Assembly (NCBI GenBank): GCA_947095535.1
Contig: OX352772.1
Coordinates: 106,371,672-106,435,671, forward strand
DNA from: Poecilobothrus nobilitatus
Lineage: Eukaryota; Arthropoda; Insecta; Diptera; Dolichopodidae
Length of the DNA stretch: 64,000 bases
Direction: 5' to 3'
This document shows positions 46,511 through 58,249 of the stretch, one piece after another (the stretch's first letter is position 1; each line of letters opens with the position of its first letter). A model generated the notes under the pieces. It had not been told where the DNA came from. It made no database searches and saw only the letters and a program-made list of their open reading frames with translations. A program made the position numbers and the translations under genes.

Positions 46511-46661
46511 AATATGTATTATAATTGTGAAGTATAAAAAACATTTTTTTTTAAAGTGTAACTTTTTTCTAAATTTTTTTTTTTTAATTTTTTTTTTTAT
46601 TAATTTGAAATTTTTTCTGTATCAGTACCCTTTTTGAAACGCGCAATTAAGCGATGCCTAA

Positions 46662-46688
46662 CTTGCTTAATGCATTAAGCCGGCTCTG
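46662..46688 (-). repeat. Possible hAT-type end, inverse partner of 43216
   Basis: On the minus strand it starts cagagccggcttaatgcatt at 46688. The first 8-11 bases match 43216. The next bases lack the ggcgccc word, so pairing with 43216 is uncertain. Confidence 0.3.
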
Positions 46689-46789
46689 CCAAGTTATCAG
46701 TATCATAGACAACAACAACCACAACAGCAAAAGCAGAAACTACAGTATGATGCATTTAGTCAACCAGCACTAAAAAGAAGATATTGTTG

Positions 46790-48860
46790 AGTTTTATTCA
46801 AGAACTAAGTTTATTAATTCAATTATTAAGACATAGACATAATTATTAGACAGGTCAATGATAAATATTAAGAAGAGAGTTGGGGATAAAACTAATCCCT
46901 GGGGGACATCAGCATTCATTTTGAATTTGTCAGATGAATATCCATCGACCAGTACACGAATCGTGCTATTCGAAAGGAAATCTCCAATCCATTTTAGAAA
47001 GACTCTACCTAGACCTAATGCTTTGCGCTTTACCAATAGAGCATCGTGCCAAACTCGATAGAAAGCCTTAGAAATATCAAGAGCCACTAATCAGACTCAC
47101 CAGAATGGTGAAGGTTGATGTTTAGCTTCTCACAAAGGTAAGTCATGAGATCACTGCTTGAACGACGGGCTCTGAACCCGTATTGACGATCATGAAGCAA
47201 ATCTTTGTGATCCAGGTATTTCAGAAGCTTTTGGTTCACTATTTTCTCCATTACCTTGGAGAGGACCGAAGTTATAGCAATAGGGCGGTAGTTGGAGGGA
47301 TCGCTCTTGTTACCTTTTTTGGGAATTGGGAAAACATGTGCAACCTTCCATTGGGTAGGATGAATACCCGAAATGAAGGAGAGGTAGAAAAGGTTGCGCA
47401 GAGGTTTTGAAATAGTGGAGTAGGTATTTTTAAGCACCATGGTGGTTATACCATCTGGACCGGCTGACTTATTTGTATCAAGATTCTTTAAGATTTTCAT
47501 CACTGCCCGCGTCCTAAAGTAAATTTTACCGAAGGAGCAGCCAGCTCCTGGAACAGGAGGTGGCATCTGAGCTGACTGTGACAGTGTCGAATTGAAGGCG
47601 AACTGCTTGCCAAATAAGCTCGCCTTCTCTTTAGAATCTGATACAGTTCTGTTATTTTTATTAATAAGTGGTGGAAAGGAAGACCCTCTAACGTCTTCCT
47701 TTAGACTTTTGGCAAATGACCAAAAAGATTTGCTATTCTTAGGCATGTGGATTATTTTACGTTTCAACTTTTGGTTGAACAAGAATTTGTGCTTATTGAT
47801 AAATCTCTTGCATCTGTTTCTCACCGCTATATAGATGGCCCTGTGAGCCTCCGACCTATTGTTTTGGTACAGTTTAAAAGCCTCCTCTTTTTTAGAAATG
47901 GCTTCTTTGCAAATACGATTAAACCAAGATTTAGGACTCCTCTTAACAGATTTCATGAAATGAGGGATGAATAACCTCATTCCAAGCAAACTAGTTTCAC
48001 TAATCGCATTTGCAGCAAAGTTAACATTTTTGTTGCGGAAGCACAATGACCAATCAAAGGCTCTAAAAAAATTGTTAAGGCCGTCCCAGTCAGCATGGCT
48101 GTAACGCCAAACTAATTTTTTGGGAGGGGACCTTTGGTTGGAGATTGAGCTTACCCGGAAACTAGTGTTAACCAAACAATGGTCGGAATTACCCATACCA
48201 ACTGAAACCACATCTTTTTCAGGGTGTGTGGTGAGAAATAGATCCAAAAGGTGACCTTCATGATCAGCACGGTCCGGGATCCTAGTGGGATTTTGGACAA
48301 GTTGAGAAAGGTGGAACAGTGTGGAGAATAGTTCAACTTGTTTCCCAATTGAGTTTTGACTCGGGGAGATGTTGCTAGAAAAATGGAGCCAGTCCCTGTT
48401 ATGAATGTTGAAATTTCCCGCCAAAACAATTTCAGTTTCTGGAGATGCGTCCAAAATTTCATTGATCTGGTTCGATAGATTTTCAATTTCCATAACAGTT
48501 TCTTGTTCATTTGAGTTGAGTGATCTGTATAGGAAACAGAAATGTATGACATGCTTTTCAACGAGAATTTTGACCCAAATGTAATGAAAGGTTGGGCTAG
48601 AACATTTATATTTTGGAAGTGTGTTGAAACCGATGTCTTTTTTTATATAGACGGCGATACCTCTTTTGGGTACGAAGTGTGAAATAAGTAAGTAGCCGGT
48701 AACATTAAAGGTATCATTGTGGTTACTGACTTGTGTTTCACAAAGGGCTAAGACTGCTGGTTTAATTGAACTAAGATGGCAATCAACGGTATGAAAATTC
48801 GTTTGCAACCCGCGTATGTTACAGAAATTAACATTAAAAGTGGCAATTTTGGTGGAAAAA
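46790..48860 (-). pseudogene. G-family LINE copy 2: ORF2 endonuclease + RT, 3' truncated
   Basis: A long minus-strand frame, 48808 to 47087 and open upstream to about 48850 ('FNVNFCNIRGLQTNF'). Endonuclease: 'AVLALCETQVSNH', 'IVLAGNFNIHNRDW' (the usual Asp of GDFN is Asn), 'HLLDLFLTTHPEKD', 'GNSDHCLVNTSF'. Linker: 'SPKSWFNRICKEAISKKEEA', 'SFWSFAKSL'. RT: 'DTNKSAGPDGITTMVLK', 'SNYRPIAITSVLSKVMEKIV', 'YGFRARRSSSDLM'. After a frameshift at about 47087: 'ALDISKAFYRVWHDA' (second Asp of the motif is Tyr) and 'ADVPQGLVLSPTLFLIF'. It stops before the YADD motif at about 46800. Only two key residues and one frame are lost, so it was active not long ago. Confidence 0.85.
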
Positions 48861-48879
48861 AATTAATAGTTATAAAAGA

Positions 48880-49990
48880 AAAGTTAAAATAATAAATGAT
48901 AATATTAAAATTAAAATTGAAATCTAGTTTAAAATTAAAATTAAAAGCAAAATTAAGATGAAATCAGAGTTTAAATTGTAATTAAAATTAAAATTAAACT
49001 AAAAATCAAATTCGAAATTAACCAAGATCAAAATCTGACTTAAGATAAATTAAAGTATGTAAATTAAGTAATTAAGTAGGTATAATAGAATTTAAAGCAA
49101 AAATTAAAATTAACAAAAACTAAAATTTATTCAAAATTAAAATCAAAAGTAAAAGTGCACGATTTAAATAACCCGAACTTGACAACACTTTAAAATAAAT
49201 TACTATCAATGTCAGTAACAATACTTTATATCAAAATTATACATTACTTTTCAATGATTTTCAATATTTTGCCTTAAGTGAGCTAATGGTTTATAACAAC
49301 GTTCAACAGTTTTTAACATACACTTTTAGGTGACCTTATTGAACGCAGGTACAACCACAGACTCACCAAAAGCAAAACTTACCACCAGAAATTAATTAAT
49401 TAAGTTACGGTAATTACTATGGTGGTATTAAAAAAAAATGAGCGAATTGAGAGTCAAAGAAGAACACCAGCATCCATCATACGTGTATGAGGGAGATAGA
49501 TATATAATTGTTTTGTTTATAACAAATTGGTATTAAGATAAAATAAATAAAAAAAGAAAAGTAAATTAATGTAAACAAAACCAACCGAGCGCGTTTAATT
49601 ATAAATTAAAACATAAATCAAAAAAAATTATAAGTTATTTAAATTTAATACACTTAATTCGAAAAAAAAAAAAACAAATCAAAAATAGAATAAAAAAAAA
49701 ATAGTTTAGTGTGTAGACAACCAATAAGTGTAAATAAAAATAAAAATAAAATAAAACTTGTAAATTGAACCAAGAATACTTATCTTGCCGCCATTGGAGT
49801 GCAGCCTTATAATTCAAAATCTAAAATTAATACACCACACTTTTAAATATTTTTTTTAGGGAAGCAAAAAGATAAAAAAAATTAATTAGAAAGTTCACTA
49901 ATTTAATTTTATGTTAATAATATTAGAAAAAAGATAAAAGTTCAAAAAAAAAAAAAAATAGTTTACATAAAAAAGTTTTAAACTAATTAA
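48880..49990. other. A/T-rich region with aattaaa simple repeats
   Basis: 48885-49160 consists mostly of degenerate aaattaaa words. 49160-49990 has no recognisable gene. Part may be the 5' UTR of the antisense G copy 2; no ORF1 for it was found. Confidence 0.5.
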
Positions 49991-50039
49991 AAAAAAAGAA
50001 GTGTTGTCACTTCAAAGGTTAACTGATAACTGTTTTTAA

Positions 50040-51080
50040 CAGCTGATCTGGTAAAATGGTATCTGATGTCCACGTGTTTTGATCTCTCACGAAAGACGCT
50101 GTCATTTGTTGGTTTAACACTTGATTATCACATTATATTAAAGATGGTTCAGTTAAATAGTTTGCCATTCCAATTTCTTTCAATAGTTTTCGAATATAAA
50201 CGACTTCTTTTGAACATTCCAAAAGAGCAATGTACTCCGCTTCCATAGTGGAAAGACCCACTGACTTCTGCTTTTTCGTCTTCCAACAAATTGGTGACCC
50301 CCCTAAATATATTATATATCCAGAACACGATTTTCTATCTTCAATGTCGCCTGTAACTATATAATTTGGCTTAACTATATAATTTGATTGACACATTTCT
50401 AATTTTCCAGTTTCGCTACTCGCCTTATGTTTATGCCTAGAATATCCTTTACTTGTTCTAAATCTTTTATTTCAAATTGTTTCATCAGTTTTGTTTTAAT
50501 TTGTTCCAACCCTTCTAGTTCATTTGATGCGATTAATATGTCATCTACATAAATGACGGTAAACAATTTTTTTCCTTCATTGTTAAAGTAAAAACATGGT
50601 TCGGATACAGTATTCTGGAGACCTATGCTCTTTAAATATGAATCCAATTTCTTATTCCACTGTCGTCCAGCCTGTTTTAACCCATAGAGTGGCTTCAATA
50701 ATTTACATACGACGTCACCTTTTAAGCTATCCATGCCTTGCGAAATTTCCATGTAAATTGTTTCATTCAAATCACCTTGAACATATGCAGTGGTTTTGTC
50801 CATATCGTGGAGTAGCATTTTATTTTCAGCACATAAGGCCAACAAGAGTCTTATTGTTTCGTAGCGTGCCACTGGAGCAAATGTCTCGAAATAATTTACA
50901 CCCAATGTCTGTTGGCAACCTTTGACCACTAACCTTGCTTTATATTTTGGGTTTAATTCTCTATCGTTTCGTTTTAGTGATTCTAATTCGTTATTTAAGG
51001 CCGCTTTCCATTTCGCCTTGTCATCAAGATTCATTGCGTCTTTGAAAGAAATAAGGTTGCTAATAACAAAATTATTTACA
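50040..51080 (-). pseudogene. copia reverse transcriptase and RNase H
   Basis: RT 51034-50399: 'WKAALNNELESLKRND', then an apparent deletion of about 25-30 residues, then 'KYKARLVVKGCQQTLGVNYF' followed by 'ETFAPVAR', 'YETIRLLLALCA', 'HDMDKTTAYVQGDLNE' (D-x-T-A-Y-V-Q-G), 'YGLKQAGRQWNKKL' and 'IYVDDILIASN' (catalytic YVDD). After a frame break: RNase H 50396-50133 with 'TGDIEDRKSCSGYIIYLGG' and 'STMEAEYIALLECSKEV'; 'KHVDIRYHF' follows near 50070 in another frame. Frameshifts at about 50398 and 50130. Confidence 0.85.
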
Positions 51081-52780
51081 ATATTTACCTGATCTTGTGG
51101 AGTTTCAATTTTACGTGTTTGGCTTCGTAATCCTGAACGAGCCGCTTTTTTGGAACTTTTTTGAAGACTAGCAGTTTTGTCACCAAGTTCACATGACGCA
51201 TTTTTTTAGAGTTTTCATCAAAATCAATATATTTTTCACCAAATGCATCTTTATAATTTAATTTCGTTTCCAAATTTCTATTCTCGTTTTCCAAAACTTC
51301 CACAGAATGGTTTTAATTTTTTTCTGAATCACAACTGCTGTACACCTCATCTTCATTTTTTAGTGATTCACATTCACTATCGATGTCTTGAGATTTTATC
51401 ATAAATTCATTCACACTATTGACTGTTTCTATTTTTTCGAAGAATTTCACGTCTCTTGTTTTGATAATTGTCTTTGAATTTCTTTCCCATAAACGATATG
51501 CTTTTGCTTCATGGGAATATCCAACGAAAATATACTCTTCTCCTTTAGGGTCAAGTTTAGACCTTCCTGGCCTTTTCTCTAAAGCGACAACCTTAGCTGC
51601 AAATGATTTAAAAAATGAAATATTTGCTTTTCCATTATACCATATTTCATACGGTGTTGTGTTATTTGACGATTTGGTTGGTTAGACAGCCGTGTTCACT
51701 GCTTCCGTCCATAAAGATTTTGGTAAGCCCCTTTCAATTAGCATACATCTTACCATGTCCATTATAGTTCTGTTTGTCCTTTCCACGATTCCATTTTCTT
51801 GCGGACAATATTCTACTGACAACAAATGCTTTATTCCGAATGACTGCAAATATGTTGAAAATTCTAATGATGTATACTCTTTTGGCATTATCTGTCAATA
51901 AGCGTTTGATTTTATTGCTGGTTTCTCGTTCAATTTGTAACTTGATTTTTTTAAATTCTTCTAAAATATCACTTCTCTTTTTCAAAAACACAATATTAAT
52001 GTATCTCGAATTTTCACATATGAAGGTGGCAAACTATTTAACACCACCAAGGAATTGTACGCTAAATGGACCGCAAATATCAGAATGTATTGTGCTAATT
52101 AATTCGTTTTCTCTTCTTGAAGATAAGGTACATGGTGTCTGAGTAATTTTGGCTTAAGCACATATCAAACATTGCATTTCTTTTATAACTTTTGATTTTA
52201 AAGTTGCATTCGTTATTTTCCGCACATCTTGAAAGTTTAAATGGCCAAGTCTATGATGCCATTTTAATAAATAATTTTTAGCCCTATTATCCTCTAATGA
52301 GAATATAGCTTTATCATATTCTGTATGTAATATGTATATTCTCTCTTTTTTATAAGCTTTGAACACCTCTGAATGATCTTTTGATGTTATTGTTGCATGA
52401 TTATTGTTAATAGAGACTTGAAATCCATTTTCTGTTATCTTAGAAACTAAAACAAGATTATATTTTAATTTTGGGACAAAATATACCTCTTTTAAATTTA
52501 TGTTTGAAATGTTTCCATTTTTATTAGCAATTTTTATCTTCACCATTCCTTTTCCTTTAGCTTCAATAATTTCATCTTCAGTAACTCGAATTGTTGTACT
52601 AAAACTTTCGTCAAAAGCTAAAAATATTCTCCGATCATAACACATATGAGGGGTTGCTACACTATCTAAGCTCCAGTTTCCAGCAAAACCATGCTATGAA
52701 TTTCCTACTATCCATGCTGTTTCTTTTTTATTATTAAATTTGTTATTTTTTTCATACGTTTTCTTTTTAAAAATCAACGG
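51081..52780 (-). pseudogene. copia protease and integrase region
   Basis: From about 52680 on the minus strand: 'NWSLDSVATPHMCYDR' (protease; D-S-G/A site as D-S-V), 'LLKWHHRLGHLNFQDVRK' and 'MQCLICA' (HHCC integrase finger, GAG-pre-integrase type), 'ISTIHSDICGPF' (integrase Asp, about 52075), 'KRLLTDNAK', and after a frameshift near 51890 'LLSVEYCPQENGIVERTNRT' (integrase Glu). Then a stop, 'SNNTTPYEIWYNGKAN', 'FVGYSHEAKAYRLWE' and the long variable linker to the RT. Several stops and shifts make it inactive. Confidence 0.8.
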
Positions 52781-52789
52781 TAATATATT

Positions 52790-53805
52790 TTTATTTTGTT
52801 TTTAAATTACTGTCGCGCATCACTAACACAAAATGTTAATGTTAAAAATTTCAAACAAAAAAAACATACCAAAAATAAATTTTTAAGTAGCCTTTCTAAA
52901 ACAGAGACTGTAAAAGAATGTAGAAAATAGAAATATAAATTCAAAAAATTATAGACAAAAGAAATAAAATTTCGTAGTTTATTTCTTTCATCTACATTTT
53001 TCATTCTTTGTTTGCATCTATATTCTACATTCTTTTATAGTCTCTCTCAAATAGACAAACTGTAGAAATATAAAAACAAAAAATTAAAAATAAAAAATTA
53101 AATCAAATTCCTGTAAAAGTAAATCTGAAATAGAAATGGTGACAAATAAAGTAATTCCTAAGCTTGAAATAACAACAAAATTAATTTAATTTAATTTTTT
53201 ATTCTTTATTTTTCATTTGGTATACTATTACGTAATATGAACGAAATTAAAATGATAAAATGAACTGCGAAGGTTATTTCTGTGTTATATGTCTTATAAC
53301 GAATTAAAAAAATTGAGTGCATGTTTCTCGAATGATAATTCTGCTAGAATGATAATTGATAAAGATAGTGGGTGAAATAATTGAGGTTACAGAAAACATT
53401 TTGACACATTAGCTAAATTTTAGTTAACCTAAGCTCCATTAGCAGTTGGTACCTGTTAGTACATGACAGGTACTAACTGAATGGGTCTTTTAACAAATAG
53501 CAGTTGGTATATAGCAGTTAGTAGTTAGCAGTTGACAGTTGGCAGTTAGCGGCAGAACACTTCAGTTAATAATTGAACGGAATTAGTTCACATTTTTTAA
53601 AAAATGGAAGAAAAACTATTGAAAGATTTAATTAAAACTCGTAAAAATTAAAAAAAAAATGCAATCTTTAAAAATTAAGAAGCCTTAAGCCTGAAGCCTT
53701 ATTAAGAGGTCTTTTGAAACTTTGATCGGGAAAAAACATTTACTCCAATTGGCAAACCACTAAAAGAATTAACAAATGTTCTCAAACAACAACAATTTTC
53801 ATAAA
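52790..53805. other. AT-rich spacer with a short minisatellite
   Basis: No gene recognised. 53505-53560 repeats gcagttagta/gcagttgaca-like 7-10-base words about seven times. A fold-back gtacctgt...acaggtac lies at about 53449-53473. Confidence 0.6.
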
Positions 53806-53929
53806 ACGTTAGGTTAAGTTAAGGTGGCTGCCAAAAAGGCATACTTAGCCCGTATTTTGTCCATTGTGATACCACATGAAAGCTTTTCTATTTTACTCGT
53901 TAAAACCAATTTGAGCTTTTTGCAAAGCG

Positions 53930-54985
53930 AAGAATATTCTTCACATTTTTACCTGCCAGATCGCTAAGGCTGTCGAAGAGATATTGCCCCAAATGGGTAT
54001 ACCTTCTTGCCGAAAAGGCTGGGCATGTGCAAAGGAGATCGAGAATAGTTTCCTCCTCTTCTTCATCCTTGCAGGCTCTACAATAGTTGTTTGCGGATAA
54101 GCGAAGTCTTCTGGCATGCTTCCCTATTAAACGTGACAGGTGATTATACCCATTGTCATTCTAATGTCTGCTCTTTTGAGAGAAAGCAGATCATTGCATC
54201 GTCTTAAATCGGTTTTGGGCCATATTAATCCATTGTGGTATCCATTGTGATGACCATTTGTAATTTACCATATCCGTTATTTCCTTTCGAAATAGCGTTT
54301 TGCTTGTGGATAGAGGTACCCCTAGTCCTACCCTATCCGGCAGAACTTGTAACGTTGTACCAATTCTTGCGAGTTCATCAGCTTTTTCATTTCCCGGAAT
54401 ACCTCGATGACCCGGTACCCAGCGAAGCTGAATGCTAAACTGCCTGGTCATCTCGTTAAGAAGTTTTCGGCAGTTTATTACAGTCTTCGAGGTTGTGCAT
54501 GTTGATTCCAGAGATTTTAATGTAGCCTGACTGTCTGACAGAATACGTACTTGCTTCACAGTCAAAACGCTTCTATTCAGTAGAATCAAGACTTCTTGAA
54601 TTGCCATAATTTCCGCTTGGAAGACGCTACAATGGTCTGGTAATCGGAAATTATGACTGATATTCAGACTATCTGAGAAGACCCCGCATCCTACACTGCT
54701 GTTCATTTTTGAACCATCCGTGTAGAATTGTACTCCTTCGAAGGTCATCACTGTGTTCGAGCTCCAACTCTCACGGCTTGGTATGCTCGTCACATGAGAT
54801 TTCCCGAAGAAGTAAGTGGGGGACGTGTAGTCCACCAAAGCGGGAGTGGACTTGAATTGGTTTATGATATCCGAGTGACCTTCTCGTGAATTGATCAACT
54901 GGGATGTAGCTTTTAATCTCACAGCTGTGTTTGCGGCTGCAAATTTACTATAATATTCTACAGGCATCAGATTAAGCATGATGTC
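53930..54985 (-). pseudogene. Loa C2 RNase H and C-terminal Zn knuckle
   Basis: Open frame 54979-54191: 'VQFYTDGSKMNSSVGCGVF' (TDGS), 'VFQAEIMAIQEVLILL' (Glu), 'ILSDSQATLKSLES' (Asp), 'LRWVPGHRGIPGNEKADELA' (His, Asp), so the RNase H catalytic set is complete. After a frame break comes the terminal knuckle region (54190-53940): 'LIGKHARRLRLSANN', 'YCRACKDEEEEETILDLLCT', 'HLGQYLFDSLSDLAGKN'. Compared with element C the family His in the knuckle is Asp or Leu. Confidence 0.85.
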
Positions 54986-55079
54986 TAATACCGCAGAAGG
55001 GATTGTTATTAAAGGGCCACAAATACATAGTGTGGCATTTCTTTGAACTTTAGCGATTTCCTTGCGGTTGACCTCTTTA

Positions 55080-56400
55080 TCGAGTGCCTTTCACCATACT
55101 AGGACTCCGTATATAAGAATGGGTCTTACTACGGATGTGCATAGCTGGTAAGTCATGTATGGCTGAAGCCCTCATTTCCTACCAATGGCTTTTTTACACG
55201 AGTAGAGTGCTATTGAGGTCTTCTTTACTCTTTCTGAGATGTTCGCCGTCCAGCTTAACTTCATGTCTAGAGTTAGATCCAGAAATTTCACCGTTTCGCT
55301 AAAGGCAAGAGTGGAGCTATTTAACGAAGACAGCTTTATTTTAGAAAATTTATATTTCCTGGTAAAGAGGACCAGTTCGGTTTTCTGTGAATTACTGATA
55401 GTCCACAATCTGTAGCCCATGTTGTGATTTTGTTTAGTGCAAGTTGCAAAACGTCCCTGACACTGTGTGGGAATTTGCCACTGACAACGACAGCAACATC
55501 GTCCGCATAGGCGATTGTGCAGCCGCCTCTTCCAGGATTTTAAGCAGCTTATTTACCACCATATTCCAAAGAAGGGGATATAGCACCCCTTCTTGCGGAG
55601 TCCCTCTCTTCACAAATTTTTTGCAGAAGCGTTTCCTAAGGTGGCATGGATGGCCCTGCTATTTAGCATATTAGCTATCAGTGATCTTAGCTCCGGTTCT
55701 ACACCTAGGCTTATCAGTGCGTCTACAATTGCTGCTTGATTGACGTTATTAAACGCTCCCTCAATGTCTATAAATGCTGCAAGAGTATACTCTTTGCAAT
55801 TTAAAGATCTTTCAATCGAGCTAGTCAAGGTGTGAAGTGCAATATCCACTGACTTCCCTTTACAGTAAGCTTGTTGACAGGCTGACAACATTTTTTATCT
55901 AAGTTGCAGCGGATATGGATGTTGATCAATCTTTCTAAGGTTTTTCAAAGAAAGAATGACAGGCTTATATTCCAAAAGTCCTTCGCATAGACGTGACTAC
56001 TTGTGCCGGCCTTGGATATGAACACTACTCAGACATATTTCCATTTATCCGCGATAAGCCCCAAATTAAGACAACCACAGAAAATGCTTTTTAGCCGGGG
56101 TAGTAGATGAAGTTTGATGGATCTCAGCGAGTATAATACCATCCGGTCCGCTTGACTTGTACGATTTGAAACTATCTATAGCCCATTGTAGTTTGTCTCC
56201 TGTAACCACCAGCACCATCTGAGATGGTAGGGGGAAGTTTCAGAAGACACGTCACCTCTGATCTATTATTTGTGCACCCAGGAAAGTAAGTTTTTAAAAG
56301 TAATTCCAACGACTCCTCGCTTGTGGTAGCCCAGCTGCCATCCTCTTTTTTAAGAAGACTGCGGACCATGGGGTTTGTCGATAGGATTTTCTAAGTCTAG
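55080..56400 (-). pseudogene. Loa C2 reverse transcriptase, broken
   Basis: Collinear pieces on the minus strand: 'MVRSLLKKEDGSWATTSEES' with 'LLKTYFPGCTNNR' (56369-56172), 'ACQQAYCKGKSVDIALHTL', 'LAAFIDIEGAFNNVNQAAI' (catalytic Asp, 55891-55610), 'TPQEGVLYPLLW' in another frame (about 55590; G of GTPQG lost), 'IAYADDVAVVVSGKFP' (about 55490-55530), 'SQKTELVLFTRKYKF', 'VKFLDLTLDMKLSW' (55420-55172). Frameshifts occur at least at 55610, 55430 and 55160. Confidence 0.8.
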
Positions 56401-57179
56401 ATGCCTCGAAGACGTTTTCTATACCTCCGCAGAATAGTATCCAGAATAGTATACACTGACTAAGAGCCGTTTTATAAGAGCTCCAGTCCTGTACCTCATT
56501 CCTTTTTTTTGGCAGTATTAAAAGCCGTCCTACTATCTTTCCTTAGAGCTTTGATTTTATCTTTCCACCAAGGTCGTTTAGGTTTTCTCCTAGGCTTCCT
56601 GATGGGACACGAATACTCGAAGGACTTATTACAGGCCATAGTAGAAACATTTACTAGGCTATTTAGATCCTAAATATTTTTAGGAATTCCAGGTGTTTTA
56701 GAGAGAAGCGTTGCTCCCTATATTTGTTCCAGTCAATCCTCTTAGGATTTCGATAGCGTGACTTTATTAGAGGAGTTTCGTCCAAACTGAACTCAGGGTA
56801 TCTGTGATCTGAAAAGAAATGCTCATCAGAAACTTCCCATGAGTTTATTTTAGAATAAATGAAGTCCGAGACTAAGGTTATTTGTAGGGCTTCTTGCCTA
56901 TTACTAGAAACAAAGGTCGGTTCCCTGCCAATGTTACAGATAAGAAGGTTAGTACTTAAAATGTAATCAAAAAGTGACTCACCTCTTTCGTTGGTATCCG
57001 AACTACCCCAGATGTCATGGTGAGCATTGGCGCCGTAGCTTATGATGACCCCAATGTTTATCCTTCTATAGGTTTCCTGCCAATGTTACAGATAAGAAGA
57101 TTAGTACTTAAAAAGCAATTTCAAGTGCGGCGGAAGCCGCTTTGGAATTATGGAGATGAATTTGGAGCAGCTTAATTAC
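56400..57179 (-). pseudogene. Loa C2 endonuclease with internal deletion and templated duplication
   Basis: The N-terminal motif 'LLQIHLHNSKAASAALEIAF' (57170-57110) is followed directly by 'LSTNLLICNIGRKPI', a copy of the later 'LSTNLLICNIGREPTF' (about 56965-56915). The catalytic Glu segment is missing. The remaining part has 'HDIWGSSDTNERGESLFDYI' and 'FFSDHRYPEFSLDE' (SDH), then 'KSRYRNPKRIDWNKYRE'. About 40 bases (57073-57112) duplicate 56920-56960. Confidence 0.75.
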
Positions 57180-57975
57180 CTGAGCCATCCTTAATCTCCA
57201 CCACCGTCGGGTTAGCTTCATCCTCAAAGTCCATTGAGAATCTTTTAGCATTATGAAAGCTGTCAGAATCAGATTTCATTAGATCGTCTTCATCGTCAGC
57301 CTTGTTGACTTCATTCACTCTCTTTGGAGCCGAGGAAGATGCTACGTCAACGACATCGGATCGGTCAGAGTCTGCCTCTTGAGTGTGACTTGGATCTTCA
57401 CTGATGCTCCTTGAGGCTTCCACCTCATCATTCTTATACACCTTCAGTGTTACCGCTGTGAAGCCGTAACTAATGACTCATTTGGCTTTCGCTAGGGGTT
57501 GTAGGGAGTCCTTATTGATAATGACCAGCGCCTGTCGGGATTCCCCTACTACTTCCCCTAGTTTGGCAATCTTCCAATTGTGAGTTGCAAGTTGAGGATT
57601 TGACACTTTCATCATTTCGATAATCGTGTCTGCTTCGGCAGGTTCCCTGGGCAGCTATACCCTAGCTTTTGACCTGCTAGGGATTTCCTCCCTGCTTACG
57701 ACTTTGAGCTTGGTCCCCGGCCACAGACTTCCCCCCTTACCTATCGCCTGCTTGTAGAGATCTACCGGTCTCTGATCAGTGCAAGCTGTCAATTTGACAT
57801 GATCCCGATGTCAGCCAGCGTCTCTACAGGAGGGTGGTGGTCCTGGATTTTCTTCCAGTACCTGAAAGAAAGTTATGTTTAATGCAACAACAACCTTCTT
57901 CCAGTTACTGGGAGAAATACTCCCATCCTCTAAGCCCTCATCAATAATTGCCAGAATTAAACTATCCTTGACAAT
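57172..57975 (-). pseudogene. Loa C2 ORF1 (DUF4780-type)
   Basis: Minus strand from 57975: 'VKDSLILAIIDEGLEDG', 'TACTDQRPVDLYKQAIGKGG', 'KLKVVSREEIPSRSKARV', 'MMKVSNPQLATHNWKIAKLG', 'ISYGFTAVTLKVYKND', then an acidic Ser/Asp/Glu-rich tail (57441-57172) ending at TAA. The domain order is as in C ORF1, with TGA and TAG stops near 57810 and 57660. The 5' end is truncated at 'gtcaaggatag' near 57975. Confidence 0.75.
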
Positions 57976-58249
57976 TTTTTTTTTTACAATAATTCATAAA
58001 TCTTAACATAAGTCTTAAAATATAATATAATCTATAATCAGGTAAATAACATTCCAAAATATGTTTAAATTTCCAAATTAAAAATTTTAACAAAATATAA
58101 AAAATAAAATTATTTATTTATTTACGACCTAAGCATTCGCTGTTCTGCTCTAATATTGTATGAGTGGTATTAAATTAAATAGTGTCAAAACCTATAAGCC
58201 TTATATTAAAAAAAAGGTATTTTAGTTTCACAATAATTAACTTCATTTC

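Larger units (their letters stand above)
49990..52780 (-). mobile_element. Ty1/copia LTR retrotransposon remnant
   Basis: Antisense pol region in copia order: protease, integrase, RT, RNase H. The gag half is missing or unreadable beyond 52780, and no LTR pair was recognised. A small hairpin (gaagtg-ttgt-cacttc, about 49999-50014) lies just past the RNase H end. Confidence 0.8.
53810..57975 (-). mobile_element. Loa-clade LINE C2, decayed and 5' truncated
   Basis: Antisense, same architecture as element C but a clearly different family at sequence level: DUF4780-type ORF1 (57975-57172), a partial endonuclease, RT, RNase H and Zn knuckle. The 3' UTR ends near 53810 in 'cttaacttaacctaacg', like the (TAACC)-type ends of Loa and I elements (from memory). 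Confidence 0.85.

Noticed and set aside
49635..49817. Phe/Tyr-rich 60-codon frame on the minus strand
   Set aside because: AT-rich low complexity, no family resemblance.
50000..53800. LTR pair for the copia element
   Set aside because: Searched by eye for matching TG...CA ends near 50000 and beyond 52780; no convincing direct repeat found.
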